Positions 9,380 through 19,951 of a DNA stretch of 64,000 nt are shown piece by piece. Numbering within the stretch: position 1 is the stretch's first letter; each line of letters starts with the position of its first letter. Origin of the DNA: Endozoicomonas sp. SCSIO W0465 (GTDB lineage: Bacteria > Pseudomonadota > Gammaproteobacteria > Pseudomonadales > Endozoicomonadaceae). The stretch lies in NCBI RefSeq assembly GCF_023716865.1, contig NZ_CP092417.1, positions 6,432,501-6,496,500 on the forward strand, read 5' to 3'. The notes under the pieces were generated by a model, which saw only the letters and a list, made by a program, of their open reading frames with translations, had not been told where the DNA came from and did not search any database. A program made the position numbers and the translations under genes.

Positions 9380-11292
9380 GTGGCATCTGTGGTCAGGGAA
9401 GCAACGGGGGCAACACTGGCCTGGATACAGCTGGATGACTTTCAGAATATACGGCAAGAAGCCAGTATTGACGGTATTCTCTCCATACAGCAATCCATTA
9501 TGCAGATGGTTGAGGAACACTTCCCGGCCTCACCTATCTGCCATTATACCGATGACAGTTTTTTGCTGGTTGCAACAGAAGATGATCCGGAAAGCATCTA
9601 TGAACGCCTGACAATCTTACAAAGCGCCATTGATGAGCACCTGTTCGGTAGTGAAGAAGAAACGCTCACAGCAACCGTAACCATCGGTTTTGCGATTAAA
9701 GAGCATAAGCAAGACTTCACATTGCTCTTGAATAATGCTGAGAGTGCATGCCAGCTAGCTATCAAAAATGCAGCTCGTGTCTGCCGCTATTCCAAAACGG
9801 TAGAACTCGATGAGAAAGCCAGAGGTGGCGATGTCCAGGCCATGATCCTTCAGGCGCTCGCAGAGGATTCATTCCATCTGCTGTTCCAGCCGGTCATTAA
9901 CATTACCGGTTCCGAAGAGAAGCAGTATGAAGTATTCCTGCGTCTCCACTCTCACCAGGGCGAGGTGATTGATGCCAGCTCATTCATGGCCGCAGCAGAA
10001 TCATCAAGCCTGATGCCGCATATTGATCGCTGGGTTCTTCGTCAATGTGTGTACCAATTGGCACAGCTCCATAAACAGGGACAAACCGTTCGGTTGCTGA
10101 TTCACCTGAGTCACCTGTCCATCCAGGGAACCGAGATAGCCACCTATCTTTCCGACCTGTTGGAAGTCACAGAGCTACCGCCTGACTGTATTGTCCTGCA
10201 ATTGACTGAGTCCATGGTGTTACAACAGCTGAAACGAATTGTGGAGTTTGCTGAAGCTATCCACAATATTGGCTGCCAGCTTGCCATTACCCAATTTCAG
10301 GGTGACTCACGTTCCATGAAGATACTGAAACATCTTGATATTCAGTTTGTCCGACTTGATGGTAGCTTCACCAGCAAGCTGGATAATTCTCTTGATGGAA
10401 AGGACGAGGAAGAAATCATCAAAATGCTGGATATCCTCAAAGAACACAATATTCGCAGTATTATTCCCAAGGTAGAAAGTACCCGGACACTGGCTCACCT
10501 GTGGAGAATGGGCGTTGATTACGCGCAGGGGTATTATATTCAAGGACCAATGGAAACCATGGACTTTGGCTGAGAGAAAAAACTGATAACGCCCAACACG
10601 GCTGAAAATACCCTGTGCCTGACTTCTATCAATTTTTATTGTCACCAATCTGAAAGCCCTGAAAATAACTCCCTGCCACAGTCAAATCACTGTCTTGGCT
10701 AGCATGTAGATAAGGGTAAGGCTCTGATTCTCCGATCACCTTACCCTGAGCTTCCCCGGGGTTCTGATACCTCTGCTTTCTTTGTCAATACCGATATATT
10801 TTTACCTGCGTCAAAATCAATCATCAGAGCTTCAGCAATAAGCCTTTATCCGGAATATCCTGCTCATCATGGGTTACCATAAGAGCAGGAATCCTTCGGC
10901 TCTGTACCTGTTGAAGGACAAAACGCCGAAAGCTGCTTCTAAGTGTTGTATCCAACCGGGAAAAAGGCTCATCCAGCAGCAGGGCTTTTGGTTCCGACAA
11001 CAAGGTTCGCATCAGGCTGATTCTTGCCTTTTGTCCACCAGACAACATGGATGGATCCTGCTCGAAAAAGCCTGACAGCTTGCAGTCCGACAACGCTTGC
11101 TCTACCCTTTCCCGGCGCTCAGATTTCTTGTAGCTCACAGGTAACGCAAAGGCCAGATTCTCACCAACTGTCATATTGGGAAACAATAAATGATCTTGAA
11201 ACTGTAAGCCTACCTGTCGTTTATACGGAGGCAGGTTGTTAAGAACCAGCCCGTCTAAAATCACTTGTCCTGAGGAAGCAAAGCTGTTAGGT

Positions 11293-12995
11293 AGTTCTCG
11301 TCCAAAAACACAACCAATTGAAAACTGTAGATTTTATCCTGAAAAATTAAGTGGAGCCCTACTGCTATCTGGCGACTAAACTTCCCAAGAGCAAGAAACA
11401 TAAGGGATTGCCAAAAACAGAGGACTCCAAATGCGCAAAAAACGCAACCCGCAGTGTAGTATGGAACTCCATTACGTACCTCATGAAATCTGCTCCCAGC
11501 TTTCCGGTATCTCGCAATGGCTTGACGCCCATCCACAGTTCAATGACTGGATTTATGAGGACTTAAGTTCTGGTGATAAACAGAACACTGGGCGGAACGG
11601 ACTATCAGCAGAATCCGTTCTTCGTGCGGCACTCCTGAAACAGTATTTGAATTGTGATTATGACTACTTGTCGTTTGTTTTGATGGACTCCATGCTCTTT
11701 CGAGACTTTTGTCGCCTCGAACCAAACCAGCGCCCCAGTCGCTCCAGTTTGCATGGGCTCATCAGCCTTCTTACTGCATCTACATGGGAACGGATTAATA
11801 ACTGTCAGCTAATGACCGCTAAAGATCAGGGTATTGAAAAAGGGCGCACTGTGGCTATTGACAGCACAGTCACCGAATCGGATATCAAACCTCCTTGCGA
11901 CAGTGATCTTTTAGCCAGTTCCGTTAAAGAAATTTGTCGGCTGCTGGAACGGGGACAAACACTGACAGCGACACCGCTTTATGAATATACCCATCACAAC
12001 CGAGCCGTAAAAGATGCGGCCAGAAAATGCATCTACGCTGGCAAAGAAGAGCGGCATCAGCATTATAAAAAACTGCTGCAGTTGACCCGAAAATCCCGGA
12101 AGGTACTTATCGAAGCTACTGTCACGCTAGCAAACGCCCGTCAGCAGGGGCAGTGTCTCCTGGCTGATGATGCCGACAAGTGGCAGGCCGATGTGGATCA
12201 CCTGTTACCCCTGGTGGATGCAATAGTCTCCCAGACAGAGCGCAGGGTCTTTAAGGGTGAAAAGGTGCCAGCCCAGGAAAAAGTGGTTAGCCTGTATGAA
12301 CCCCATACGGATATCATCGTAAAAGACAGGCGGCAAGTACAGTATGGCCATAAACTGAACCTGGTTCAGGGAAAAAGTCGATTGATCCTGGACCTGGTTA
12401 TTGAGGAAGGTAACCCAGCGGATTCGGACCAATTCATTCCGATGATGGAAAGACAAAAAGAAATTTATGGTCGTGTACCTCGCCAGACAAGCGGTGACGG
12501 CGGATACGCGTGTCGCGCTAATTTGGAAAAAGCCAAGGCCATGGGAATCAGCGATGTAGCTTTTAATAAGAAGCGCGGACTTGAAGTCGAAGAGATGACT
12601 AAAAGTCAGTATGTGTATAAAACGCTCTTTCGCTTCCGGGCAGGTATTGAAGCGGGAATTTCGTGGCTAAAGAGATGTTTTGGGCTATCACGTTGCCACT
12701 GCAAGGGTTCTGAGCGTTTTGATTCTCATTGCTGGTTATCGGTGGTCTGTTACAACCTGGTGATTCTGGCCAGACACCCGGCACCATCCTGATAGCCACC
12801 TCCACGCTACATGAAAGTACCTTTCCAGCATGGTGGGAGGATGTTTTCTGCCTGCTTTTCGCGTTTTTCTCCAATATCCGTCCCAGATTAGAGAAAAAAA
12901 GGGAAGAGTTTTTGCGGCTCTCTGGAATTTCAGGAAATATCAAAACGCACGTACAATCTAATTATGATTGCCTGATGCGTTTTTGGACGAGAACT
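11293..12995 (+). mobile_element. ISNCY-type element, copy B
   Basis: 1,703 bp with AGTTCTCGTCCAAAAAC ends and a 4-bp duplication AGGT (11289-11292 and 12996-12999). It interrupts ynjD between the Walker A motif and the Q-loop. Confidence 0.95.
11431..12792 (+). CDS. ISNCY-type DDE transposase, copy B
   Basis: 453 aa, full length. ATG 11431 follows GAGGA by seven bases. An N-terminal DUF772-like region (NGLSAESVLRAALLKQ) precedes the catalytic segment with IDSTVTESD, the central GHKLNLVQGKSR and GDGGYAC, and the terminal glutamate in GIEAGISWLK. Unlike copies A and D it has no lesion and may be a source of the other insertions. Confidence 0.93.
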   Translation: MRKKRNPQCSMELHYVPHEICSQLSGISQWLDAHPQFNDWIYEDLSSGDKQNTGRNGLSAESVLRAALLKQYLNCDYDYLSFVLMDSMLFRDFCRLEPNQRPSRSSLHGLISLLTASTWERINNCQLMTAKDQGIEKGRTVAIDSTVTESDIKPPCDSDLLASSVKEICRLLERGQTLTATPLYEYTHHNRAVKDAARKCIYAGKEERHQHYKKLLQLTRKSRKVLIEATVTLANARQQGQCLLADDADKWQADVDHLLPLVDAIVSQTERRVFKGEKVPAQEKVVSLYEPHTDIIVKDRRQVQYGHKLNLVQGKSRLILDLVIEEGNPADSDQFIPMMERQKEIYGRVPRQTSGDGGYACRANLEKAKAMGISDVAFNKKRGLEVEEMTKSQYVYKTLFRFRAGIEAGISWLKRCFGLSRCHCKGSERFDSHCWLSVVCYNLVILARHPAPS

Positions 12996-13228
12996 AGGTA
13001 ACGTCCCGCAAATCAAATTTAACAAACTGCTTTTGCCGCAACCGCTGGGACCCAATACCGAGACCACTTCACCACCTTCCACACGGCAGCTGATCTTATC
13101 CAGAAGCCTCTGGCCATTCAGACTGATAGCAATTTGATCAAGAATCAGAGTCAAGAATTCAGTCTCCTGGCAAAGTATCCATTTCTGATGGTCCAATAGC
13201 TCAGAAAAAAAGCCATGATATAAACAAT

Positions 13229-14836
13229 GTAACTATTCAGCACTGAGCAAAGGCATATTACAGTAATTCCGAACAGCTCTATGAAGTGATTGATATATGT
13301 CCATTCCCTGTTTTCTGGCAGACGACAAATAGCTGCGAATCCGTGCAAACATAGAACCACCGTCTGCACTCCTGAAGCAGCCTGAGATTTTCTGCTTTAA
13401 CTTGGCCATTCGAACATCCCGCTCACTGCCATTGTTATCGAAGGGAATGGTAAAATCTGACATGAAGCGCAGTGTCTCAGCCTTGAACTCAGTGAGTCGT
13501 TTGAAGAGATTGTAAGCTTTAGTATTCTTGACTTTCTTGCGCTTAAGCTCCTCTCGTTGCTTCTCCATATAGACGACTTCTTTCATTAGAGCCCGCTGAA
13601 GCAACCGGTCATAAATCTTCTCGATTCGTTCACAGACAACACTTGGCATCTGTAGCATACCTATGGTCTTAAAGCCCTTGCAGTAATGCCAGGAAAGCCT
13701 CAGTAGCTTCATCAATCGCAACGCCAGTTGATTGCTGTCCCTATCAACAACACCCAAAAGCTCCCTCAGGTGATGGGCATTGCAAAGTACGTGAGTTGCC
13801 GCATATGCAAAATAGGATTTCCAATGATCATGAACCAGAACGCCTGCAAATGTTAGCAGTATGCCCATCGTGTCCATGGCCTCACGACCTCGCTTTTCAG
13901 ACAAGTAGTAGAGCGTCCATTGTTCATCCCGCATAACGTGTAGCCAGTGCAAAGAGCCCTCGGCCCGCATACCCGTTTCATCGGCTCCGGCAACAGACGA
14001 TTCCCGCAAGGCGTCACGAATAACCTCTTCAGTAGAAGCCAGATTTTCATAGGTTCTGGCCACAAAATTGGCGACAGTGCCTGCACTTACACTCATTTTA
14101 TAGAGAGTATTAAAATACTCTGACACGCGCTTAAAAGGCAGGAAATGGTATTGGTTAAGATAGACGGCCATAGCCTGTGTGGCTGAGCCATATTGTGCGG
14201 CAGCGGTAACACCTTCCGGGAATTCAGCCTGATTCCGACAACCACAAGTGCAGATTTTTACTTCAGCTCTATGGGCCGTTACTTCAAATTCACCCGGTCT
14301 CCCTGGTTCAAACACCTGTCGTTCAATATATTTGACCGGCTCACTATCAAGAAGAGACGCCTGACATTTATTGCATTCTTTAACCGGAAGGTACTCAATA
14401 TAGTCAGGGATATCGACCTGTTTAAGACAAGTGCCCTGATGCCCTTTCTTTCCACCGGCTTTATTACCAGAAGACTGTCTCAGACTTTTAGGATTGGGTT
14501 TTTCATCCGATGGATCGGTACCTTTATCTGCGGAAAGGTCGTCAGAATGATCTGGAGAATTACTGTTTTTACAAGGTTTTTGATAACCATCAGACGATGG
14601 CGGCTTGCTGCTGTTTTGACTGTTCTTGCCAACCTTTTCTTCCAATTCTCGACATCGCTCTTCCAGACAGGCAACTCTCATCCGCAGCTCTGCATTCTCT
14701 TTCAAGAGAATCTCAGCCGACATAGTTGCGGGTAGTTCTGGAATCATGCTGGCGAATATTGTGGAAAAATGGTGCTTAAGAGGATGGTATAAAAATCAGA
14801 AAATTCCAGATTTATGTGGGGGTGCTGAACAGTTAC
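13229..14836 (-). mobile_element. IS66-family element, copy B
   Basis: 1,608 bp, GTAACTATTCAGCAC-type ends, 8-bp duplication TAAACAAT (13221-13228 and 14837-14844). It lies near the 3' end of ynjC. Confidence 0.96.
13233..14747 (-). CDS. IS66-family transposase, copy B
   Basis: 504 aa and identical in sequence to the transposase at 4905-6419, including coiled coil, CxxC pairs and DDE residues. It is transcribed in the same direction as the ynj operon it interrupts. Confidence 0.95.
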   Translation of the reverse strand: MIPELPATMSAEILLKENAELRMRVACLEERCRELEEKVGKNSQNSSKPPSSDGYQKPCKNSNSPDHSDDLSADKGTDPSDEKPNPKSLRQSSGNKAGGKKGHQGTCLKQVDIPDYIEYLPVKECNKCQASLLDSEPVKYIERQVFEPGRPGEFEVTAHRAEVKICTCGCRNQAEFPEGVTAAAQYGSATQAMAVYLNQYHFLPFKRVSEYFNTLYKMSVSAGTVANFVARTYENLASTEEVIRDALRESSVAGADETGMRAEGSLHWLHVMRDEQWTLYYLSEKRGREAMDTMGILLTFAGVLVHDHWKSYFAYAATHVLCNAHHLRELLGVVDRDSNQLALRLMKLLRLSWHYCKGFKTIGMLQMPSVVCERIEKIYDRLLQRALMKEVVYMEKQREELKRKKVKNTKAYNLFKRLTEFKAETLRFMSDFTIPFDNNGSERDVRMAKLKQKISGCFRSADGGSMFARIRSYLSSARKQGMDIYQSLHRAVRNYCNMPLLSAE

Positions 14837-16579
14837 TAAACAATAAAAGGCAGGAACATCTGAACAAGCCCGTAAACGCCAATCAAACGACGATTTCCTC
14901 CGGAAACCAGACTCACGGCTTCGGTTGTTACCGTCTCCACCCGTCCGGCACTGGCAAACAGGGTTGGCAGATATTGGGCGATACTGACCGCAAAGCCCAA
15001 TGCGAGGCTGGCCATTACCGGGCGCCAGAGTACGCCCAGCTTCACCTGAACAAAGGTCTTCAGCCAGGACCCGGATAATAACAGTCCCTGAAGACTATGA
15101 CGCTGATCATAGTGCTGCCATGGGCCTGACAAACTCAGAAAGCAGTAGGGCAATACGAACAGCAAATGCAGTCCGGTCACCGTCAACCAGTGACCCTCAG
15201 CCCCCCATTGCAGCAGAAGCAGCTGAACACCAAACAAAAAGGTCATTTGCGGCAAAAGCAACGGAATATACATTGCACCTCTGGTCAGCAGGGATAGCCA
15301 CTGTCCGGACGACTGACTCTTTTGCTGCTTAAGATCATTCAGTTCAAGCAAAATTACCGCAATAATGTTGGCAGCCAAGGTAGCGGTCAAGCCGATCAGC
15401 AGGGAATTAACAATGGGCTCTCTCATGCCATCCCAGGCTCTCTCCCAGCTTCGTAAAGACCAGTCTGGCCAGATAGAGGGGAATCGCCAGCGCCAGACAA
15501 AAGACCATATAAACAGAGCGCTTCCCCCTGCCAAAAAAAGCATAAGCAATGACTGCCAGGCTTTTCTGCTGAATAAAAGCCAGAGACCACTGAAGCGACC
15601 ACGATGCCCATTGATCAACCAGTTTCTGAGCAGCTTGCCCATGCCCCGTTCCATCAGGTAAAAGCCCCCAATAACAGAAACCACCAGCAGTAATAAAAGT
15701 ACACTACCCGATGCAGCGAGCAGACTTTTGGATAAATCCGGGTCATATATCCATTGCAGGATCTGCACAGCAAATGTCGGTGGATTTGCCGGTCCAATCA
15801 CCAGTGCAATATCGACGACAGAGACTGAGAATGCCAGTACTGTATACACTGGTAAGCGAATCATCGGATAAAGCTGCGGACCTATCAGCTTCAGCCAGAT
15901 AACACCTGACTGATACCCCAGGGTTCCTCCAAGTCTCAATGTCTCCGCCACCGGTAACTGAACCACTGACGCAGCCATCATAACAATCAAAAAAGGTGTT
16001 TCTTTAATAACCAGAAGCAGTACAAGACTAATGCCATATGGGTCCTGAACCATCTGCCAGTCCGGGGGAAAGCTCCATCCTGCAAAAATAGCGACGAGTC
16101 GAGCCAGTAAACCACTTGGCATCAACACAAAGATGATGCCAAAAGCCAGTGCCACATGGGGCACTGCCATCAATGGAGCCAACCACCGCTGAACCTTATG
16201 CCAGAACGGTGTACCCCAGGCGAAACAGATGACACTGAACGCCAGGAATATTGACAACAAGGTGGATACCACAGAAGTCGAGAGACTGAGCAACAGCATC
16301 TCTGGCAACGCTGGTGTTTCCAGCAAAGTCTTCCAGGAACCGAGACTCAACGAATTAAAGCCAAGGGCAGGTATATAGTTGAATGCCGATAACAAAATAC
16401 TGACTACTCCAGCCAGTACTGGTGACAGAAAAAAGTGCCATTAACACTGTATAGATGACGGGAAATAACCATCTCAAGTAGCAAAATTTCAAGTGGAGAA
16501 AATCCATTTCAGACTCTCATTGAGCCATTATTTCAAACCATCATAGCGCTTACCATAAGCTGTTAATAAATAAGAACGG

Positions 16580-18034
16580 TTATTCCTGATAAACCATGGT
16601 GTCACCCAACTGATCAATCACTCCCTCCATGGCTCTGATTAACAGCGCCTGATCTTGTGGTTCCATCCTGTAGCCGGGTCTATCCCCGACTTCTCCAATA
16701 CAATCACTCAGCTTTGAGACCCTGTTGCTGATTTTTTTGGTTATTTTTGAATTACGCTTTATCAGTTCATCCTGGTTAGCACCCTGATTGATATCATTTG
16801 AAGCAGTGGTTCTTTTATCCACCGTCTTATTAGGCTTCAGAGTTTCATTTCCAGCATCAGCACAACCAGCAAAAGTACAGGTTCTGTTTACGTGATCACC
16901 CAGCTTTTTCTTTGCCTGCTTTTTGGGGATGACCTTCGTAACGGAATCATCAGAAGCTGCTGTTTTTCGAGCATTGATAATTCCACTACCTCTTGTAACA
17001 GAGCGAGTGGTAACCCTTGATTCAGTAAAAGCATTTACCTGCGGATTTGCCAACTCTGCATTGCCAGCAGCCGTATTAGCTGACTCTGCACTGCCAACAG
17101 CCGCATTAGCTGACTCTGCACTGCCAACAGCCGTATTAGCTGACTCTGCATTGCCAACAGCCGTATTAGCTGACTCTGCACTGCCAACAGCCGTATTAGC
17201 TGACTCTGCACTGCCAACAGCCGTATTAGCTGACTCTGCACTGCCAACAGCCGTATTAGCTGACTCTGCACTGCCAACAGCCGCATTAGCTGACTCTACA
17301 CTGCCAACAGCTGCATTAGCTGACTCTGCATTGCCAACAGCCGTATTAGCTGACTCGACAATTTCGGGTGGAGGGAGTGGAGGGTTATACTGTTTGACTT
17401 GGGAAAACACCTCTTCCCAATCGAAATATGATTCACCTTTGGGAAGTGTGCAAAATGCTTTGTTGATGGCGACAGCATTTGTTAATTCAATCCACATCGC
17501 CAACAGCAAAGTCAGCGAACCTTCTTGACACTTGTCCCGATCCATCATTTTGCTGGCAACCCATCGCAGTGTGTTGCGGATCAACTCCTGATCTTTGAGC
17601 CACGGCTTTTTCATGTCGGGAAGACATTTGAAAATAAATTCAGGAATCGTTTTATCAACAGGAAAATCTTGTAAAGCCAGATGCATAAACTGGTCATACT
17701 CTAACATCCGGTTAATAATGGTAGACGACGTCAGATTATCGGTTCGTCTCATGTCCTCGAAGTCTGATTTAAAGGTTGCCTCCAGTTTTCGTTTTTCCAT
17801 ATTCATCAGCTTGGTTGTGGCTTGCACAGTGTTAACGTAATAATCGTATCTGGGATGTTTGCGTGTTTCCCCTGTGGGTATAGGCGAGCGGACTAATTTA
17901 ACACCAAACCATAGTTGGCAATCCTTGTATCCAAACGCAAGTCCTTTTTCCCAGGTCTCCGAAACACTGTTCGTCTTTCTGGCTACAAAATTCTGTACAA
18001 GTCTACTTTGATAGCCACTCGTTTCTGGTAACAT
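16580..18034 (-). CDS. Unknown protein with ten 10-residue AESANTAVGS repeats
   Basis: 484 aa from ATG 18034, chosen because AGGAG lies about ten bases upstream; a GTG at 18061 would add nine residues. I do not recognise a family. The N-terminal third (to about residue 225) looks globular and is rich in aromatic and charged residues. A low-complexity block of ten perfect-length 10-aa repeats follows (consensus AESANTAVGS), and the C-terminal part is basic (KKQAKKKLG, RNSKITKKISNR). There is no signal peptide or membrane segment. It sits between ynjB and ynjC on their strand, where no gene is expected, so it is probably an acquired gene. A secreted or effector-like role is possible but only a guess. 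Confidence 0.75.
   Translation of the reverse strand: MLPETSGYQSRLVQNFVARKTNSVSETWEKGLAFGYKDCQLWFGVKLVRSPIPTGETRKHPRYDYYVNTVQATTKLMNMEKRKLEATFKSDFEDMRRTDNLTSSTIINRMLEYDQFMHLALQDFPVDKTIPEFIFKCLPDMKKPWLKDQELIRNTLRWVASKMMDRDKCQEGSLTLLLAMWIELTNAVAINKAFCTLPKGESYFDWEEVFSQVKQYNPPLPPPEIVESANTAVGNAESANAAVGSVESANAAVGSAESANTAVGSAESANTAVGSAESANTAVGSAESANTAVGNAESANTAVGSAESANAAVGSAESANTAAGNAELANPQVNAFTESRVTTRSVTRGSGIINARKTAASDDSVTKVIPKKQAKKKLGDHVNRTCTFAGCADAGNETLKPNKTVDKRTTASNDINQGANQDELIKRNSKITKKISNRVSKLSDCIGEVGDRPGYRMEPQDQALLIRAMEGVIDQLGDTMVYQE
17039..17359 (-). repeat. 30-bp tandem repeat array inside the 484-aa gene
   Basis: Ten full 30-bp units (17060-17359) plus a partial unit (17039-17059) encode AESANTAVGS variants. 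Units differ by only one or two bases, such as T/A at position 6 and S/N at position 10. Because 30 is a multiple of three, other frames are also open across the array. Confidence 0.96.
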
Positions 18035-18248
18035 ACTAAACCTACTCCTATTGATTTTCACATCAAGATAGATCGATCAATCAGGTAATAGTTCATTTTT
18101 ACGATTGACAACCGCCTCCGTTGATTTGAACAGCCCGGACTGACGGGCTGGAATACAACAAGTCAGACACATTCATCGATATCTGGCCAACCAGCCTCTT
18201 TCCAGAGCAGCAACCCAGGAGCTGTGAGGTTCTGGAAGCACTTTACCT

Positions 18249-19951
18249 AGTTCTCGTCCAAAAACACAACCAATTGAAAACTGTAGATTTTATCCTGAAA
18301 AATTAAGTGGAGCCCTACTGCTATCTGGCGACTAAACTTCCCAAGAGCAAGAAACATAAGGGATTGCCAAAAACAGAGGACTCCAAATGCGCAAAAAACG
18401 CAACCCGCAGTGTAGTATGGAACTCCATTACGTACCTCATGAAATCTGCTCCCAGCTTTCCGGTATCTCGCAATGGCTTGACGCCCATCCACAGTTCAAT
18501 GACTGGATTTATGAGGACTTAAGTTCTGGTGATAAACAGAACACTGGGCGGAACGGACTATCAGCAGAATCCGTTCTTCGTGCGGCACTCCTGAAACAGT
18601 ATTTGAATTGTGATTATGACTACTTGTCGTTTGTTTTGATGGACTCCATGCTCTTTCGAGACTTTTGTCGCCTCGAACCAAACCAGCGCCCCAGTCGCTC
18701 CAGTTTGCATGGGCTCATCAGCCTTCTTACTGCATCTACATGGGAACGGATTAATAACTGTCAGCTAATGACCGCTAAAGATCAGGGTATTGAAAAAGGG
18801 CGCACTGTGGCTATTGACAGCACAGTCACCGAATCGGATATCAAACCTCCTTGCGACAGTGACCTTTTAGCCAGTTCCGTTAAAGAAATTTGTCGGCTGC
18901 TGGAACGGGGACAAACACTGACAGCGACACCGCTTTATGAATATACCCATCACAACCGAGCCGTAAAAGATGCGGCCAGAAAATGCATCTACGCTGGCAA
19001 AGAAGAGCGGCATCAGCATTATAAAAAACTGCTGCAGTTGACCCGAAAATCCCGGAAGGTACTTATCGAAGCTACTGTCACGCTAGCAAACGCCCGTCAG
19101 CAGGGGCAGTGTCTCCTGGCTGATGATGCCGACAAGTGGCAGGCCGATGTGGATCACCTGTTACCCCTGGTGGATGCAATAGTCTCCCAGACAGAGCGCA
19201 GGGTCTTTAAGGGTGAAAAGGTGCCAGCCCAGGAAAAAGTGGTTAGCCTGTATGAACCCCATACGGATATCATCGTAAAAGACAGGCGGCAAGTACAGTA
19301 TGGCCATAAACTGAACCTGGTTCAGGGAAAAAGTCGATTGATCCTGGACCTGGTTATTGAGGAAGGTAACCCAGCGGATTCGGACCAATTCATTCCGATG
19401 ATGGAAAGACAAAAAGAAATTTATGGTCGTGTACCTCGCCAGACAAGCGGTGACGGCGGATACGCGTGTCGCGCTAATTTGGAAAAAGCCAAGGCCATGG
19501 GAATCAGCGATGTAGCTTTTAATAAGAAGCGCGGACTTGAAGTCGAAGAGATGACTAAAAGTCAGTATGTGTATAAAACGCTCTTTCGCTTCCGGGCAGG
19601 TATTGAAGCGGGAATTTCGTGGCTAAAGAGATGTTTTGGGCTATCACGTTGCCACTGCAAGGGTTCTGAGCGTTTTGATTCTCATTGCTGGTTATCGGTG
19701 GTCTGTTACAACCTGGTGATTCTGGCCAGACACCCGGCACCATCCTGATAGCCACCTCCACGCTACATGAAAGTACCTTTCCAGCATGGTGGGAGGATGT
19801 TTTCTGCCTGCTTTTCGCGTTTTTCTCCAATATCCGTCCCAGATTAGAGAAAAAAAGGGAAGAGTTTTTGCGGCTCTCTGGAATTTCAGGAAATATCAAA
19901 ACGCACGTACAATCTAATTATGATTGCCTGATGCGTTTTTGGACGAGAACT
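18249..19951 (+). mobile_element. ISNCY-type element, copy C
   Basis: 1,703 bp, AGTTCTCGTCCAAAAAC ends, 4-bp duplication ACCT (18245-18248 and 19952-19955). It sits in the last 25 codons of ynjB. Confidence 0.95.
18387..19748 (+). CDS. ISNCY-type DDE transposase, copy C
   Basis: 453 aa and full length. The nucleotide sequence differs from copy B by a silent change (GATCTT versus GACCTT near 18863), so the protein is the same. All catalytic blocks are present. Confidence 0.93.
   Translation: MRKKRNPQCSMELHYVPHEICSQLSGISQWLDAHPQFNDWIYEDLSSGDKQNTGRNGLSAESVLRAALLKQYLNCDYDYLSFVLMDSMLFRDFCRLEPNQRPSRSSLHGLISLLTASTWERINNCQLMTAKDQGIEKGRTVAIDSTVTESDIKPPCDSDLLASSVKEICRLLERGQTLTATPLYEYTHHNRAVKDAARKCIYAGKEERHQHYKKLLQLTRKSRKVLIEATVTLANARQQGQCLLADDADKWQADVDHLLPLVDAIVSQTERRVFKGEKVPAQEKVVSLYEPHTDIIVKDRRQVQYGHKLNLVQGKSRLILDLVIEEGNPADSDQFIPMMERQKEIYGRVPRQTSGDGGYACRANLEKAKAMGISDVAFNKKRGLEVEEMTKSQYVYKTLFRFRAGIEAGISWLKRCFGLSRCHCKGSERFDSHCWLSVVCYNLVILARHPAPS

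Larger units (their letters stand above)
3858..10573 (+). pseudogene. FimX-like REC/PAS/degenerate GGDEF-EAL protein, frameshifted and split by IS nest
   Basis: Exons are 3858-4716 and 9350-10573; joining them across one copy of the AAAGCTTT duplication keeps the frame (KPVDYKSF then SETKEQLF). Order of domains: receiver-like (IRLLALEDSPNDVERW), PAS-like (AIAYIHDGMHVDANTAYLQL), GGDEF remnant without a GGDEF motif, then an EAL domain with EVF where EAL should be. This architecture, the degenerate catalytic motifs and the reconstructed length (about 693 aa) match FimX, a c-di-GMP receptor that controls type IV pili. A second lesion lies near 4030, where the REC domain shifts frame; the joined length of 2,083 nt also has one base too many. 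ATG 3858 follows AGGGG at 3843. Family assignment is by architecture and motifs only. Confidence 0.8.
10824..13154 (-). pseudogene. ynjD: YnjD-like ABC transporter ATPase, split by ISNCY copy B
   Basis: Exons 13154-12996 and 11288-10824 join in frame across one AGGT duplication (ICGTLP then NSFASSGQ) to give 207 codons, close to E. coli YnjD. The first piece has Walker A GPSGCGKSS. The second has the Q-loop (GLQFQDHLLFP), signature LSGGQKARISL, Walker B ALLLDEPFSRLD and the H-loop MVTHDEQD. The likely start is TTG 13154, which overlaps the ynjC stop (TTGA) and follows AGGAG. As the motor of a YnjBCD importer it would be non-functional because Walker A and signature motif are now on separate frames 1.7 kb apart. 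Confidence 0.88.
13151..16507 (-). pseudogene. ynjC: YnjC-like ABC transporter permease, frameshifted and split by IS66 copy B
   Basis: This two-domain inner-membrane permease has about twelve hydrophobic segments. Exons are 16507-14837 and 13220-13151; across one TAAACAAT duplication the frame continues (MFLPFIV then YIMAFFLSYW) to a stop that overlaps ynjD. The N-terminus also carries a lesion: from ATG 16507 (MDFLHLKFCYLRW) the frame runs to MALF and then must shift at a run of six T near 16434 to enter LSPVLAGVVSILLS. The joined length is 1,741 nt, one base too many, which fits an extra T. A corrected gene would encode 579 aa. Two independent hits make loss of function very likely. Confidence 0.87.

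Noticed and set aside
10712..10746. GGGTAAGG/CCTTACCC inverted repeat between fimX and ynjD
   Set aside because: The loop is long, and there is no T run; it could be a weak bidirectional hairpin, but I cannot support a call.
17039..17359. Possible CRISPR array from 30-bp repeats
   Set aside because: The units are directly abutting with no spacers, are in frame with a coding gene and lack cas genes.
16923..17528. Plus-strand frame with ADSALPTAV repeats
   Set aside because: It is the antisense of the 30-bp repeat array, which is open in several frames because 30 is a multiple of three.
18130..18149. Hairpin CAGCCCG/CGGGCTG after ynjB
   Set aside because: The 7-bp stem is perfect, but no T run follows on either strand, so I did not call it a terminator.
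11293..19951. ISNCY copies B and C as a composite transposon carrying ynjC
   Set aside because: Each has its own 4-bp duplication inside ynjD and ynjB respectively, so the operon was in place before both.
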